Source: Hassallia byssoidea VB512170
GTDB taxonomy: Bacteria > Cyanobacteriota > Cyanobacteriia > Cyanobacteriales > Nostocaceae
NCBI RefSeq assembly: GCF_000817785.2
Contig: NZ_JTCM02000019.1
Span: 19,311 to 83,310 of the forward strand
Length of the DNA: 64,000 nt
Direction: 5' to 3'
How positions within the stretch are numbered: position 1 is the stretch's first letter; the number at the start of each line of letters is the position of its first letter. The notes beneath the pieces are model-generated. The model made no database searches, was not told where the DNA came from, and was given only the letters and a program-made list of their open reading frames with translations. The position numbers and the translations under genes are program-made. This document shows positions 55,250 to 63,961 of the stretch, one piece after another.

Positions 55250-55611
55250 ATGGCATTATTGGATACGTCCAGTGAGATTACCCGAAACAATATTGATACA
55301 GTGTTAGCTTTATTACCGATACTTTCCAGCAAAAAAGCAAACCTATATAATATACAAACTGAATCCTTGACTTTAGACCCTTATTCCTATTCTAAAGAAT
55401 TTGAGAAATTCATTAAAGCACTTTACGAAGAAAATTTTGTCATTTTCTTTGACTGGGTAACTTGGCAGAATGAAGATCAACGTGTCCAACATCCAGAATT
55501 GTTAAATTATGCTGACATTTGTACCTGACAAAAATTATTGACAACCCACATTGGCAGCTAGTGCGCTTTTGTAGCGGTCATTTGCAAGCAATTCGTGCGG
55601 CTATGATTTGA
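55250..55611 (+). pseudogene. DUF6508-like protein, frameshifted
   Basis: The first frame (55250-55528, 92 residues) has NNIDTVLALLPIL, YSKEFEKFIKALYEENFVIF and FDWVTWQNEDQRVQHPELLN, matching the DUF6508 pattern, then stops at NYADICT. A different frame straight after it reads LTKIIDNPHWQLVRFCSGHL to QAIRAAMI (stop 55609-55611), which fits the LLTxxxRxxRFxxGHL end of that family. So a one-base indel near 55520-55526 has split the gene. Family function is unknown. The identification rests on recalled patterns. Confidence 0.6.
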
Positions 55612-55632
55612 GAAAACAGCAAACCAGGGATA

Positions 55633-56151
55633 ATGACGCAAATAGAAGTGGTTCAAGGTGATATTACTCAGTTGAAAGTTGATGCGATCGTCAATGCAGC
55701 GAATAGTTCTTTACTAGGTGGTGGTGGTGTCGATGGGGCAATTCATCGCGCTGCCGGACGAGAACTGTTAGAAGAATGCCGTAAACTGGGAGGGTGTGAA
55801 ACTGGCGAAGCTAAAATCACAAAAGGCTATAATCTCCCAGCTAAATGGGTAATTCACACCGTTGGTCCAGTGTGGGAGGGTGGAAATTATGGCGAGGATG
55901 AGTTATTAGCCAGTTGTTACCGTCAGAGTTTAGCTCTAGCAGAAGAATATAAGATTTCAGCGATCGCTTTTCCGGCAATTAGCACAGGTGTTTATCGATT
56001 TCCGCTTGAACGTGCTAGTAAAATTGCTGTGAGTGAAGTTAACAAGTTTTTAGAGAGCGATCGCTTACTCAAACAAGTAATTTTCGTATGTTTTGGACAA
56101 ACTGCTTACGATTCGTACTTAAAGGCGATGCAAGAAATTACTCAAAGCTAG
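55633..56151 (+). CDS. Macrodomain protein (O-acetyl-ADP-ribose deacetylase type)
   Basis: A 172-residue single macrodomain. The ADP-ribose site motifs are [34 protein letters not shown] and [10 protein letters not shown]. It would hydrolyse O-acetyl-ADP-ribose or remove ADP-ribose from proteins, as in the MacroD/YmdB class. It follows the DUF6508 fragment and precedes the deoxyhypusine-synthase-like gene by 42 bp, perhaps co-transcribed. Confidence 0.92.
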   Translation: MTQIEVVQGDITQLKVDAIVNAANSSLLGGGGVDGAIHRAAGRELLEECRKLGGCETGEAKITKGYNLPAKWVIHTVGPVWEGGNYGEDELLASCYRQSLALAEEYKISAIAFPAISTGVYRFPLERASKIAVSEVNKFLESDRLLKQVIFVCFGQTAYDSYLKAMQEITQS

Positions 56152-56193
56152 TTAACATTACATGGGAGCGTGTTTACTCTGCGGGAGTGCAAA

Positions 56194-57381
56194 ATGTCAA
56201 AACAGCTGGGTCAAAAAATCTCACCCACACCGATGTCAACCAATATCAGCGTAATTGATTTGATTGATAATTACTTCACGGCTTATAACTCAGCGCGTTT
56301 GCGGGAAATCTGTCAACTACTGAGTAAAGAAGTCTTAACCGAAGGTGTGACGGTGGGAGTTAGCCTTTCCGGTGCGATGACACCAGCAGGATTCGGAGTT
56401 TCTGCGCTAGCACCTTTGATTCGCAACGGCTTTATTGACTGGATGATTAGTACTGGTGCAAATCTTTACCACGACATGCATTATGGTTTGGGTTTTGAAC
56501 TGTTTGCAGGTAATCCATTTTTAGATGATGTGAAGCTGCGTCAGGAAAGCACCATCCGGATTTATGACATTATCTTTGGCTACGATGTGCTGCTAGAAAC
56601 TGATGCTTTTATCCGCAAGATTTTGCAAGCAGAACCGTTTCAAAAGCGGATGGGAACGGCTGAATTTCATCATTTGCTAGGTAAATATGTCCGGGAAGTT
56701 GAAAAGCAATTAGGAGTGCAGCATTCGTGTTTGCTAGCGACAGCTTATGAATGTGGCGTGCCGATTTATACGTCTTCGCCCGGTGATAGTTCAATTGGGA
56801 TGAACGTGGCGGCTTTAGCCTTAGAAGGTTCCAAGTTGATTTTAGATCCGTCAATTGACGTGAATGAGACAGCAGCGATCGCCTACACTGCACGCGAATC
56901 TCAAGGCGAATCTGAAGGCAAAAGTGCTGCGGTAATTCTCGGTGGTGGCAGTCCCAAGAACTTTTTGCTACAAACCCAACCGCAAATTCACGAGGTATTG
57001 GGACTAGAAGAACGGGGACACGATTACTTTATACAGTTTACCGATGCGCGTCCGGATACCGGCGGTTTATCTGGGGCTACTCCCTCAGAAGCTGTCAGTT
57101 GGGGTAAAATTGACCCAGAAGAATTACCCAGCACGATTGTTTGTTACACCGATAGCACGATCGCTTTACCACTGGTAACAGCATACGTGATGAACCAGTG
57201 CCAGCCTCGCCCTCTAAAGCGACTTTACGACAGACGAGAAGAAATAACCGAGAAACTGCGTCAAGACTATCTTGCAGCCAAAACTCAACCAGTAGATAAA
57301 ATCCCTAAGGCTATGGCTGATAGCGCTTCTGGTGAAGCTGCAACTTATCCCTGTGGTAGGTTGATTCCGAATACTCCCTAA
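56194..57381 (+). CDS. Deoxyhypusine synthase-like protein
   Basis: Start placed at ATG 56194 ([11 protein letters not shown]); a GTG 24 bases earlier is possible. About 395 residues of the deoxyhypusine synthase fold. The catalytic Lys is about residue 305 in [13 protein letters not shown], which matches the eukaryotic SGARPDEAVSWGK motif. NAD-binding segments are [16 protein letters not shown] and [13 protein letters not shown]. Bacteria have no eIF5A, so the substrate differs; some bacterial relatives make homospermidine from putrescine and spermidine. No polyamine genes are adjacent, so that is an inference. Confidence 0.9.
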   Translation: MSKQLGQKISPTPMSTNISVIDLIDNYFTAYNSARLREICQLLSKEVLTEGVTVGVSLSGAMTPAGFGVSALAPLIRNGFIDWMISTGANLYHDMHYGLGFELFAGNPFLDDVKLRQESTIRIYDIIFGYDVLLETDAFIRKILQAEPFQKRMGTAEFHHLLGKYVREVEKQLGVQHSCLLATAYECGVPIYTSSPGDSSIGMNVAALALEGSKLILDPSIDVNETAAIAYTARESQGESEGKSAAVILGGGSPKNFLLQTQPQIHEVLGLEERGHDYFIQFTDARPDTGGLSGATPSEAVSWGKIDPEELPSTIVCYTDSTIALPLVTAYVMNQCQPRPLKRLYDRREEITEKLRQDYLAAKTQPVDKIPKAMADSASGEAATYPCGRLIPNTP

Positions 57382-57384
57382 GTA

Positions 57385-57775
57385 AATTGGTAATAGGTAA
57401 TTGGTAATGGGTAATGGGGAACGCGGTAATTGGGCATAGGTTTGGCTGTGCGTTGCGCGGGTTCCCAAGCCAGCCGCGTGCGGTGAGTCCACGGGCGCGG
57501 TTGCCTGTACCGTCTATTCGTAGTGGCTCTCCCGTTGGGAGGTTCCCTCCGTTGAGCGGACTGGCGTCGCGTTGAAGCACCTGCCGTCATTGGGCATTGG
57601 GGAGCCAGTGCCGTGCAAAGGTGCCCTCCGTTGAGGAGCCAGTGCGCTGCAAAGGAACACGACCGTTGTAGCACCTGGCGTGCAACTCGCGTCATTGGTA
57701 ATAATTCTTTCCCCATTTCCCATTCCCCATTCCCTATTACCCATTACCCATTCCCCATTACCCATTCCCCATTAC
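57385..57775. repeat. STRR tracts flanking a modular mosaic repeat
   Basis: GGTAATGGGTAATGGGG at the left and a GGGAATGGGTAATGG-like (reverse) array from about 57710 to 57775 flank a GC-rich block (57440-57690). The block contains modules AGCCAGCCGCGTGCGG, GGTGAGTCCAC, GGTTCCCTCCGTTG, GAGCGGACTGGCG and two GGAGCCAGTGC copies. The right array extends into the 3' end of the cyclase gene. Confidence 0.75.
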
Positions 57776-60127
57776 CTTCCTCCCAATCAACAAATAAGTT
57801 GTCATTTTCCCTTTACCTTTAACTTCGATTTCACCGCGCTTTTCAAAGAAAAATTCATCACGCAATTGTTGATAAGTGGTTTCTGATACTTGAATTTTGT
57901 TGGTCAAACCTTGGGATTCCATGCAGCTGGCGATGTTTACGGTGTCTCCCCATTCGTAAGTAAAGTTTTTGATACCGATTAGTGCGGAAACTGCGGAACT
58001 GCTATGGATGCCGATACGAATGGAGAAGTTTTGCTGATTTTTGGCATTAAATTGAGCGATCGCACTTTGCATATCGAGTGCCATTAGCGCGATCGCACTA
58101 GCATGATCTGCGCGATGTCTGGGTAAACCACCAACTACCATATAAGCATCGTCAATGGTTTTGATTTTCTCTAAATTATATTGCTCGCTGAGGCGATCGA
58201 AATCTGAAAAAATTTGGTTGAGTAACTTTACCAGTTGAATTGCACTCACAGAAGAAGCGATTTCCGTAAAGCCAACGATATCTGCAAATAAAACTGTAAC
58301 ATCAGCAAAGTCTTCGGTGATTGTGCCTGGTTGTTTGAGACGGTTAGCTATTGCTTCTGGCAAAATATTCAGCAACAAACCTTCAGTTTGTTTCTGTTGA
58401 TGATGCAGTGCTTCTTCAACTTCTAGTCGCTGGGTGATGTTACGAAAAATGCCGCGAGTTCCAACTGGTTTTCCTCTCACCAATTTACAATTTATGTTTC
58501 CTTCTACAAAGATTTTTTGACCGTATTTAGTCACGAACGCAGCTGGAAATTGCTCAATTTTTTTTCCTGAGAGGACACGATAAAACATTTGCCGACAAGA
58601 AGATTGAAAATCTGGATGTATAATGTCAAATACATTCATTTGAGTAATTTCAGCTTCGCTATATCCGAGAGTTTCTCGCCACGCACGATTAACATACTCA
58701 AAACGACCATAAGCATTAACAGACTGAATCAAGTCGTTAGCGTTTTCAAATAAATCTCGATATCTTTCTTCACTTTCTAAAAGAAGCTCACTTGCTTGTT
58801 TGTGTTTCAGAAAATGAACAATTTGGCTGCTAATAGAAGCCATCATTTGTAGTAAGTCTACATCTTTTGGTTGCACTTCTCGACTGAAGAAAACCATCAC
58901 GCCTAAAACTTCGCTGTCATCTACAATCGGGAAACCAAATGCGGCGTGCAATGCTGTAGCGACAGCTTTTTGCGTTCGCGAAAAATCAGAACTATGCACA
59001 ATGTCTCTAGTCCAAAGCGGGGAACGTCTTGCCCAAATTCGACCCGGAAAACCATCACCAAGGGTATATGTAGTTTGCCATGCGATCGCTTTAAATTCTC
59101 GAACGGTGATTGTTCGACTCGACCACATTTCCACACATCTGAGTATAGGATTACTTTTATCTTTCTTTTCTCTAGACGCTGATGTGGTTAAATATTCATT
59201 TGCTGTCCAAAGTTGCCCTAAATCCCATCCCAAACTTTCACAAATTGCCTGCAAAATTTTCGATATTGCCTGCTTGACGCTTTGAGATTCTGATAAAATG
59301 CGGGTTATGGCATACTGTACTGCATGACGCTGTTGTCTGCGCTCTCTAGCAGTAATATCCCGACCAATATAAACAATATCTTCTAAGCCATCTATTTTTT
59401 TTTGAATAACTGAACAAGAAAACGCAATTAACAGCTTTTCTCGTTTTTTAGTTCGACAAACTAATTCTATATTTTGGAAATATTTATGATATAAAGAATG
59501 CTGCCTAATCGCTCTTTGGAGTAAAAAATTATCCTCAATTATTAAAGAAATTGGCTGCTCGATTAATTCTTGTTCACTAAATCCAAATAATTCTTGTGCG
59601 GCTCGATTGACTTTTTTTATTTTTCCGGAGTTAGTTGTCACTAAAAAGGCATCTGCCATTGAAGTGATAACTTGATCCATGTAATTTTTGTAAGTGACTA
59701 ACGTATGTAATAATAAATTAGATTCATTAACTTTCTGCTTGTGGTTTTGTTGAAAAAACATTTTTTCGGTAATATCTTCAAGCAAAATAACTAATCTATT
59801 ATCAGATTCGTTTTCACCTGGTTCGCCAAGAATATATATATTGATATATATATCTGATTTATCTTCATAAAAGCGTCTAATACTTTCTAATTCAAATAGT
59901 TCCTCTTCCCCTTGTAAGATAGAGATGAGAATATCTTCAATCCCAATAAATTCTGGAAAACTTAGCCGGACATCTTTTCCTAGCATTACCTCTTCAGGGC
60001 GATCGGCAAATCGTTGAACTTGCTCGGATGTATCTATAATGCAAAAGTTCTCATCAAGTTCCAAGCGTTCAAATTTGCGTAAAGACAAAGCTTTGTTAAA
60101 TATTCGATCTAGTACCTGGTATTTCAT
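57758..60127 (-). CDS. Multidomain adenylate/guanylate cyclase (PAS-PAS-GAF-PAS-CHD)
   Basis: A 789-residue soluble cyclase. A PAS-like domain (about 15-135), a second PAS (about 155-275), a GAF domain (about 285-440), a third PAS (about 455-585) and a class III catalytic domain (about 605-785) follow one another. Metal-binding Asp616 (LFADIVGFT) and Asp660 (KTIDDAYMV) are present; the Gly normally before the second Asp is Asp659. EWGDTVNIASCME supplies the transition-state residues. It likely makes cAMP in response to a redox, gas or light cue. The last residues (VMGNG) are encoded by the repeat array beyond the gene. Confidence 0.92.
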   Translation of the reverse strand: MKYQVLDRIFNKALSLRKFERLELDENFCIIDTSEQVQRFADRPEEVMLGKDVRLSFPEFIGIEDILISILQGEEELFELESIRRFYEDKSDIYINIYILGEPGENESDNRLVILLEDITEKMFFQQNHKQKVNESNLLLHTLVTYKNYMDQVITSMADAFLVTTNSGKIKKVNRAAQELFGFSEQELIEQPISLIIEDNFLLQRAIRQHSLYHKYFQNIELVCRTKKREKLLIAFSCSVIQKKIDGLEDIVYIGRDITARERRQQRHAVQYAITRILSESQSVKQAISKILQAICESLGWDLGQLWTANEYLTTSASREKKDKSNPILRCVEMWSSRTITVREFKAIAWQTTYTLGDGFPGRIWARRSPLWTRDIVHSSDFSRTQKAVATALHAAFGFPIVDDSEVLGVMVFFSREVQPKDVDLLQMMASISSQIVHFLKHKQASELLLESEERYRDLFENANDLIQSVNAYGRFEYVNRAWRETLGYSEAEITQMNVFDIIHPDFQSSCRQMFYRVLSGKKIEQFPAAFVTKYGQKIFVEGNINCKLVRGKPVGTRGIFRNITQRLEVEEALHHQQKQTEGLLLNILPEAIANRLKQPGTITEDFADVTVLFADIVGFTEIASSVSAIQLVKLLNQIFSDFDRLSEQYNLEKIKTIDDAYMVVGGLPRHRADHASAIALMALDMQSAIAQFNAKNQQNFSIRIGIHSSSAVSALIGIKNFTYEWGDTVNIASCMESQGLTNKIQVSETTYQQLRDEFFFEKRGEIEVKGKGKMTTYLLIGRKVMGNG

Positions 60128-60743
60128 TGTGGTGTGGGAATAGTTATTCAGGCATCATGAGAGGGGCACAGCAAATCAACAGACACTTGAGATGATTAAC
60201 TCCGTGGCTTCACACTCCACAATGCCACTCGCTTTAACTGAGGTTCCTTCGGAAGTTGGATGTTTGAGACATACATCGTCGTTCGCATAAGGAAAATGAG
60301 CGCGTGCTGGCTCCTCAGCACCCAAAATTCAGCACCACTGATAATTTTATAAACTAGTTTTTCAAAAATTTGGTCAATACACAAGCCCATAAAGGTAGAA
60401 ATTGGAGAACTTGCTGCTTGCCTTTTAATTAGTCATGCGCCTGAAAGGGCAATTTTTAAGATAATCAGCGTATTCTAGGAATGCGATCGCATTGCCTTTT
60501 TATTGGCGTTGCATATGAGCATTTCATTTCAAAATATAAACATCTTAGGCAAAAATAAGTATTAAATTATACTTTTTAAGTCGATCTAAAAATCTTCTCC
60601 TTTGATTGATCTTGGTTTAGCAGCTTACATAAGTAACTTAAGACGAAATTGATGAATTGCCATCCTATATCTATTTATCCGGAACCGGAATCAAGGATGT
60701 GTAGCCTATTATGTAATTATACTGCCGTTAACAGCGTCATCCT
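60128..60743. other. Gap with no recognised gene
   Basis: AT-rich stretch between the cyclase (-) and the CHAT-like gene (+). It has a HIP1-like ATGCGATCGCATT at about 60481. No RNA gene, promoter or repeat family was identified. Confidence 0.4.
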
Positions 60744-61316
60744 ATGCCAGTCATCACCATTCGGGAGACACAGAAAACAGAAACTGGATTTGATGCTGTC
60801 TTGATTTTTGATGGGGGAGAATACTTAATTACAATCACTGACCCCTTCACCCCGCAGGAAGAAAAGCTCTTAGAGTGGTATTTTGAAGACTGGATAACTT
60901 TTCCCTTCACTGACATTACCCTGGCTGAAGCAGCGGCTGTGAGTGTGCAAACCTACGGCGTAAGGTTATTTCAGCAAGTTTTTGGGCAGAATCAAGCTTA
61001 TAGTGAATATCGGCAACTGCGGCGGGATTTGTCGGAACTATCAATTGAAATTGTTGGTAAAACGCCTGAATTTCATGCTTTGCATTGGGAAGCGTTGCAT
61101 GACCCAGAGTTAACGCGATCGCTTGCGGTAGAGTGTGTGATGGTGCGAAAAAGTGTCAAACCTGCACCCATCTCCACAAACGTCCAACCTTTTGCTTTGG
61201 AAATCTGTATCGAAGGAAAGCGATCGCCGGATCGAGGGGTAAACCATGCGCTCCTGCTATCCCCACTAGAGAAACTATCAACCCCGACAGCAAAGGCGCA
61301 CTTGCTGGATTTTTAG
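60744..61316 (+). CDS. N-terminal part of a CHAT-type protein, truncated
   Basis: The first about 148 residues (MPVITIRETQKTETGFDAVL to FHALHWEALHDPELTRSLAV, then PAPISTNVQP) match the front of cyanobacterial CHAT-protease proteins, which are caspase-like effectors of about 700 or more residues. After STNVQP the sequence changes to unrelated residues and ends at 61316. No catalytic His/Cys dyad is present. The 3' part overlaps a reverse-strand gene fragment, so the gene was cut by a rearrangement around 61190-61217. Probably not functional as a protease. Confidence 0.6.
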   Translation: MPVITIRETQKTETGFDAVLIFDGGEYLITITDPFTPQEEKLLEWYFEDWITFPFTDITLAEAAAVSVQTYGVRLFQQVFGQNQAYSEYRQLRRDLSELSIEIVGKTPEFHALHWEALHDPELTRSLAVECVMVRKSVKPAPISTNVQPFALEICIEGKRSPDRGVNHALLLSPLEKLSTPTAKAHLLDF

Positions 61317-61588
61317 TATACTCGCGCTTGTTGACCGCGAAAACCATCATCTCCGCAAAGTTCTTTACGCAGTGCTTTCAGCGTCACTTGCCAAAGTGAT
61401 TTATTACCCCTCATCGTCGGTGGTGGACCATTTTTTTCTGTCCATAAATCCTCAAAAGACCGCTCTAAATTGCCATTGTGCTTTTCTAAGTTATTTAATG
61501 CGTGCTGTGCGGGATCGAAATCGTGTAAAATCTCGCGTGCAAGATTGATTTCATTACTTGTTAATTGAGCATCCATATTTATCCTCAT
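61217..61588 (-). pseudogene. Reverse-strand hypothetical protein gene, frameshifted and truncated
   Basis: The first frame starts at ATG 61588 or 61576 (GAGGATAAAT upstream of the latter). It encodes NEINLAREILHDFDPAQHAL, NNLEKHNGNLERSFEDLW and SLWQVTLKALRKELCGDDGF, then stops at 61313. In the next frame the sequence continues REYTKNPASAPLLSGLIVSL and VGIAGAHGLPLDPAIA, a plausible membrane segment. I recall cyanobacterial proteins in which ICGDDGFR is followed by EYxKNPxxAPLLTGLIV, so one extra base near 61330 broke the gene. Its end is lost at the junction with the CHAT-like fragment. Confidence 0.55.
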
Positions 61589-61619
61589 TCCTTGTCACAA
61601 TCTAAATAAAGGCAACGAT

Positions 61620-61770
61620 AGATACAATTTAACTTCTCTCCAAACCTCTCCCTGTTGGCGTCAGCCTGCCGTTAGGCAAGCGGGGAGAGGCTTAAAAGCT
61701 TCATTTTTGTCTTGCTTCTCCTCCCTCTCCTCGTAGGAGAGGGAGGTTGGGAGGGAGAGGTTTATTCAAC
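61620..61770. repeat. Dispersed CTCTCCAAACCTCTCCC repeat
   Basis: Two copies of a C/T-rich motif in inverted orientation (about 61632-61695 and 61715-61765), with TAGGAGAGGGAGG. Related to the repeat captured in the usher gene. Confidence 0.65.
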
Positions 61771-61805
61771 TAATGTTAAATAAAGGCGATCGCATCTCAC
61801 TAACA

Positions 61806-62165
61806 ATGCAAATCATACAAAGTCTGCACACAGCCATTCTCGTCACGAATCTCGAACAATCAGAACACTTTTATGGCAAAGTATTAGGATTGCCCAAAAT
61901 TGATCGCTCCCTAAAATACGCTGGTGCGTGGTATCAAATCGGCGAATATCAACTTCACCTAATAGTCGCACCCACCGTCCCCACAGACAACAAATACGAA
62001 AAATGGGGACGCAACCCTCATATCGCTTTCTCTGTCACCGACTTGGACGCAGCAAAACAGCAGCTATTAGATCATAATTGCCTTTTTCAACCCAGCGCAT
62101 CCGGTCGCCCCGCTCTTTTCACCCAAGATCCAGATGGGAATGTTATCGAGTTGAGTCAGGGGTGA
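61806..62165 (+). CDS. VOC family protein (glyoxalase/bleomycin-resistance fold)
   Basis: Start placed at ATG 61806 (MQIIQSLHTAILVTNLEQSE); an ATG at 61773 in frame would add 11 unlike residues. About 119 residues, one VOC domain: LHTAILVTNLEQSEHFYGKV, WGRNPHIAFSVTDLDAAKQQ and the end LFTQDPDGNVIELSQ. Metal ligands His8, His and Glu are in place. Substrate unknown; the family covers isomerases, dioxygenases and resistance proteins. Confidence 0.87.
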   Translation: MQIIQSLHTAILVTNLEQSEHFYGKVLGLPKIDRSLKYAGAWYQIGEYQLHLIVAPTVPTDNKYEKWGRNPHIAFSVTDLDAAKQQLLDHNCLFQPSASGRPALFTQDPDGNVIELSQG

Positions 62166-62322
62166 GGGGGAGTGGGGGATGGGGGGACAAGGGAGACAAG
62201 GAGACAAGGGGGACAAGGAGGATAAGGGGATAATTAACCACTAACTCCTAATTTCTAACTCCTAACTCCTGACTCTTGACTGTTGACTCCTGACTCTTGA
62301 CTGTTGACTCCTGACTCCTAAG
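62164..62322. repeat. STRR arrays GGGGGACAAG, CTCCTAA and TTGACTC
   Basis: GGGGGATGGGGGGACAAGG units are followed by CTAACTCCTAATT and GACTCTTGACTGTTGACTCC units up to the start of the recombinase gene. Confidence 0.85.
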
Positions 62323-62324
62323 TT

Positions 62325-63617
62325 ATGAAAATTATCGCTTACACTTACACTGACCCTTTACTAGAACCCTCACCCGATTCTCATAGTTGGGGATGGGAAG
62401 TGGATCGAGTTTATGAGGATTTGGGTAAGCGATCGCAATTACAAGAATTACTCACTGACTGTCAAACCGAAAGAGCAAATTATCTGCTTATTCGTCGGTT
62501 GGCGGAATTGGGAGATACTGTAGAAGAAGTGAGCGATCGCCTTACCCAACTCGAAGCGATGGGGATAGCAATAATTGCCACTGAACAAGCTTACTCTTCA
62601 GAAACTGCTAATTTTCGCGCTGACTTATTCAAATTGTTACACGAAATTCAGCGCCAGCACAAGAGCGATCGCATCCGCAAAGCACACGCCCGCAATCGTT
62701 TGGAGGCTGCGCCACCACCAGGTAAAGCACCTTATGGCTACCGCAGAGGTAATGCAAAATACATTATTGACCGTAGTACTTCCCCGGTAGTCAAAGATTT
62801 TTTTGACAACTTCCTGCTTTACGGTTCTTTGCGGGGAGCAGTGCGTTATCTGGCGAAAAAATATGCTAAGAAAATCTCTGTCACCACTGGGCGACGCTGG
62901 CTGACAAATCCAGTATATCGCGGCGATACGGCTTATCAGAACGGGGAAATTATTTCTGATACACATGTGCCAATTATTACGAAAGAAGAAGCTGCACAAA
63001 TTGATCGACTTTTACGCCGCAATAGCCGTTTGCCATCTAGAACTGCAAGTGCGCCACGTTCTCTAGCGGGTTTGGTTATCTGTGGCGAGTGTGAATCGCA
63101 TATGACAGTTACCCGTGTAACTCAGCGCAATCAAGATAAAGAGTATCTTTATTTACGTCCAATTAGCTGCACCAAAAGCCCAAAATGTCGCGCTATTCCC
63201 TACGCACAAATTTTAGAAAAGACAATTGAAGCGGTTTGTCGTGACTTACCGAGTGCAGTATCTAAGATGAATTTTCCTCAATTAGATGCCGTTAAAAATA
63301 GTTTAGGAGAAAAGAGCGATCGCCAGCAACAAATACTCGAACAACTACCCACCTTAGTAGAAAGCGGAATTTTAGATGTAGAAACAGCAAAACTAAGAGC
63401 ATACAAACTCCGTATAGAAATTTCTGCACTCCAAGCAAAGCTAGCAACACTCCCCCCGGTGAACTTGCGTTCTGTTGCTCAAGCTGTTTCAATTCCCCAA
63501 TTTTGGTTAGACTTATCAGAAGCAGAGCGACGATTTTACCTGCGAGAATTCATTCGCAAAATTGAGATTATTCGCCAAAATCAAAATTGGCAACTGCAAA
63601 TCATATTTATTTTTTAA
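62325..63617 (+). CDS. Serine recombinase family protein (XisF-like), degenerate catalytic domain
   Basis: A 430-residue protein. The recombinase zinc-ribbon half (about 205-290: NPVYRGDTAYQNGE, LAGLVICGECESHMTVTR, CTKSPKCRAIPY) and the preceding helical DNA-binding part (GKAPYGYRRGNAKYIIDRST) are well kept. The N-terminal resolvase fold is recognisable from FRADLFKLLHEIQRQHKSDR. But the catalytic YxRVS is replaced by IIAYTYTDPL, with no Ser nucleophile or Arg. LLIRRLAELGDTVEEVSDRL corresponds to the LDRLAR segment. So DNA cleavage seems unlikely. Similar degenerate recombinases are widespread in cyanobacteria, which suggests a retained regulatory or structural role. Confidence 0.85.
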   Translation: MKIIAYTYTDPLLEPSPDSHSWGWEVDRVYEDLGKRSQLQELLTDCQTERANYLLIRRLAELGDTVEEVSDRLTQLEAMGIAIIATEQAYSSETANFRADLFKLLHEIQRQHKSDRIRKAHARNRLEAAPPPGKAPYGYRRGNAKYIIDRSTSPVVKDFFDNFLLYGSLRGAVRYLAKKYAKKISVTTGRRWLTNPVYRGDTAYQNGEIISDTHVPIITKEEAAQIDRLLRRNSRLPSRTASAPRSLAGLVICGECESHMTVTRVTQRNQDKEYLYLRPISCTKSPKCRAIPYAQILEKTIEAVCRDLPSAVSKMNFPQLDAVKNSLGEKSDRQQQILEQLPTLVESGILDVETAKLRAYKLRIEISALQAKLATLPPVNLRSVAQAVSIPQFWLDLSEAERRFYLREFIRKIEIIRQNQNWQLQIIFIF

Positions 63618-63689
63618 CTTATATCATATCCCCTCAATTACCCGTAATAAACAAACCTCTAGAAGGTGCCTTTGACTGGTGTCACAAAG

Positions 63690-63870
63690 TCTTCCCTCCC
63701 CTAGTAGGGGAGCCACTGCGTTGCGGTGAGTCCACTCGGCGGTGTCGGTTTCCGTCCCCTCGAAGTGGCGAACCCGTTCGCGGAGCGTCTCCGAAGGAGA
63801 AGGGAGGTTCCCTCCGTTGTAGCAAGTGGCGTGAGGGACAGGTTTTGCTACGCAAAACCAGGGAGAGGTC
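63690..63870. repeat. Modular mosaic repeat, right-hand copy
   Basis: GGAGCCACTGCG, GGTGAGTCCAC, CGGCGGTGTCGGTTTCC, GGTTCCCTCCGTTG and AAGTGGCG occur in sequence within the 344-bp gap before the transposase fragment. CTACGCAAAACCAGGGAGAGG ends the block. No gene was seen here; an apparent frame across it is repeat-derived. Confidence 0.6.
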
Positions 63871-63961
63871 AAGGGTGGAATTAAGGTTAATTTGCCGGAC
63901 ATAATATACAGCAGATTGCAGAGAAATGAGGTACACTAATGCGGGTGCATTAATAGGTAGA

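Noticed and set aside
63587..63936. Several overlapping frames of 84-105 codons at the right end
   Set aside because: All lie across the GC-rich mosaic repeat in different frames and none has a ribosome site or recognisable motif.
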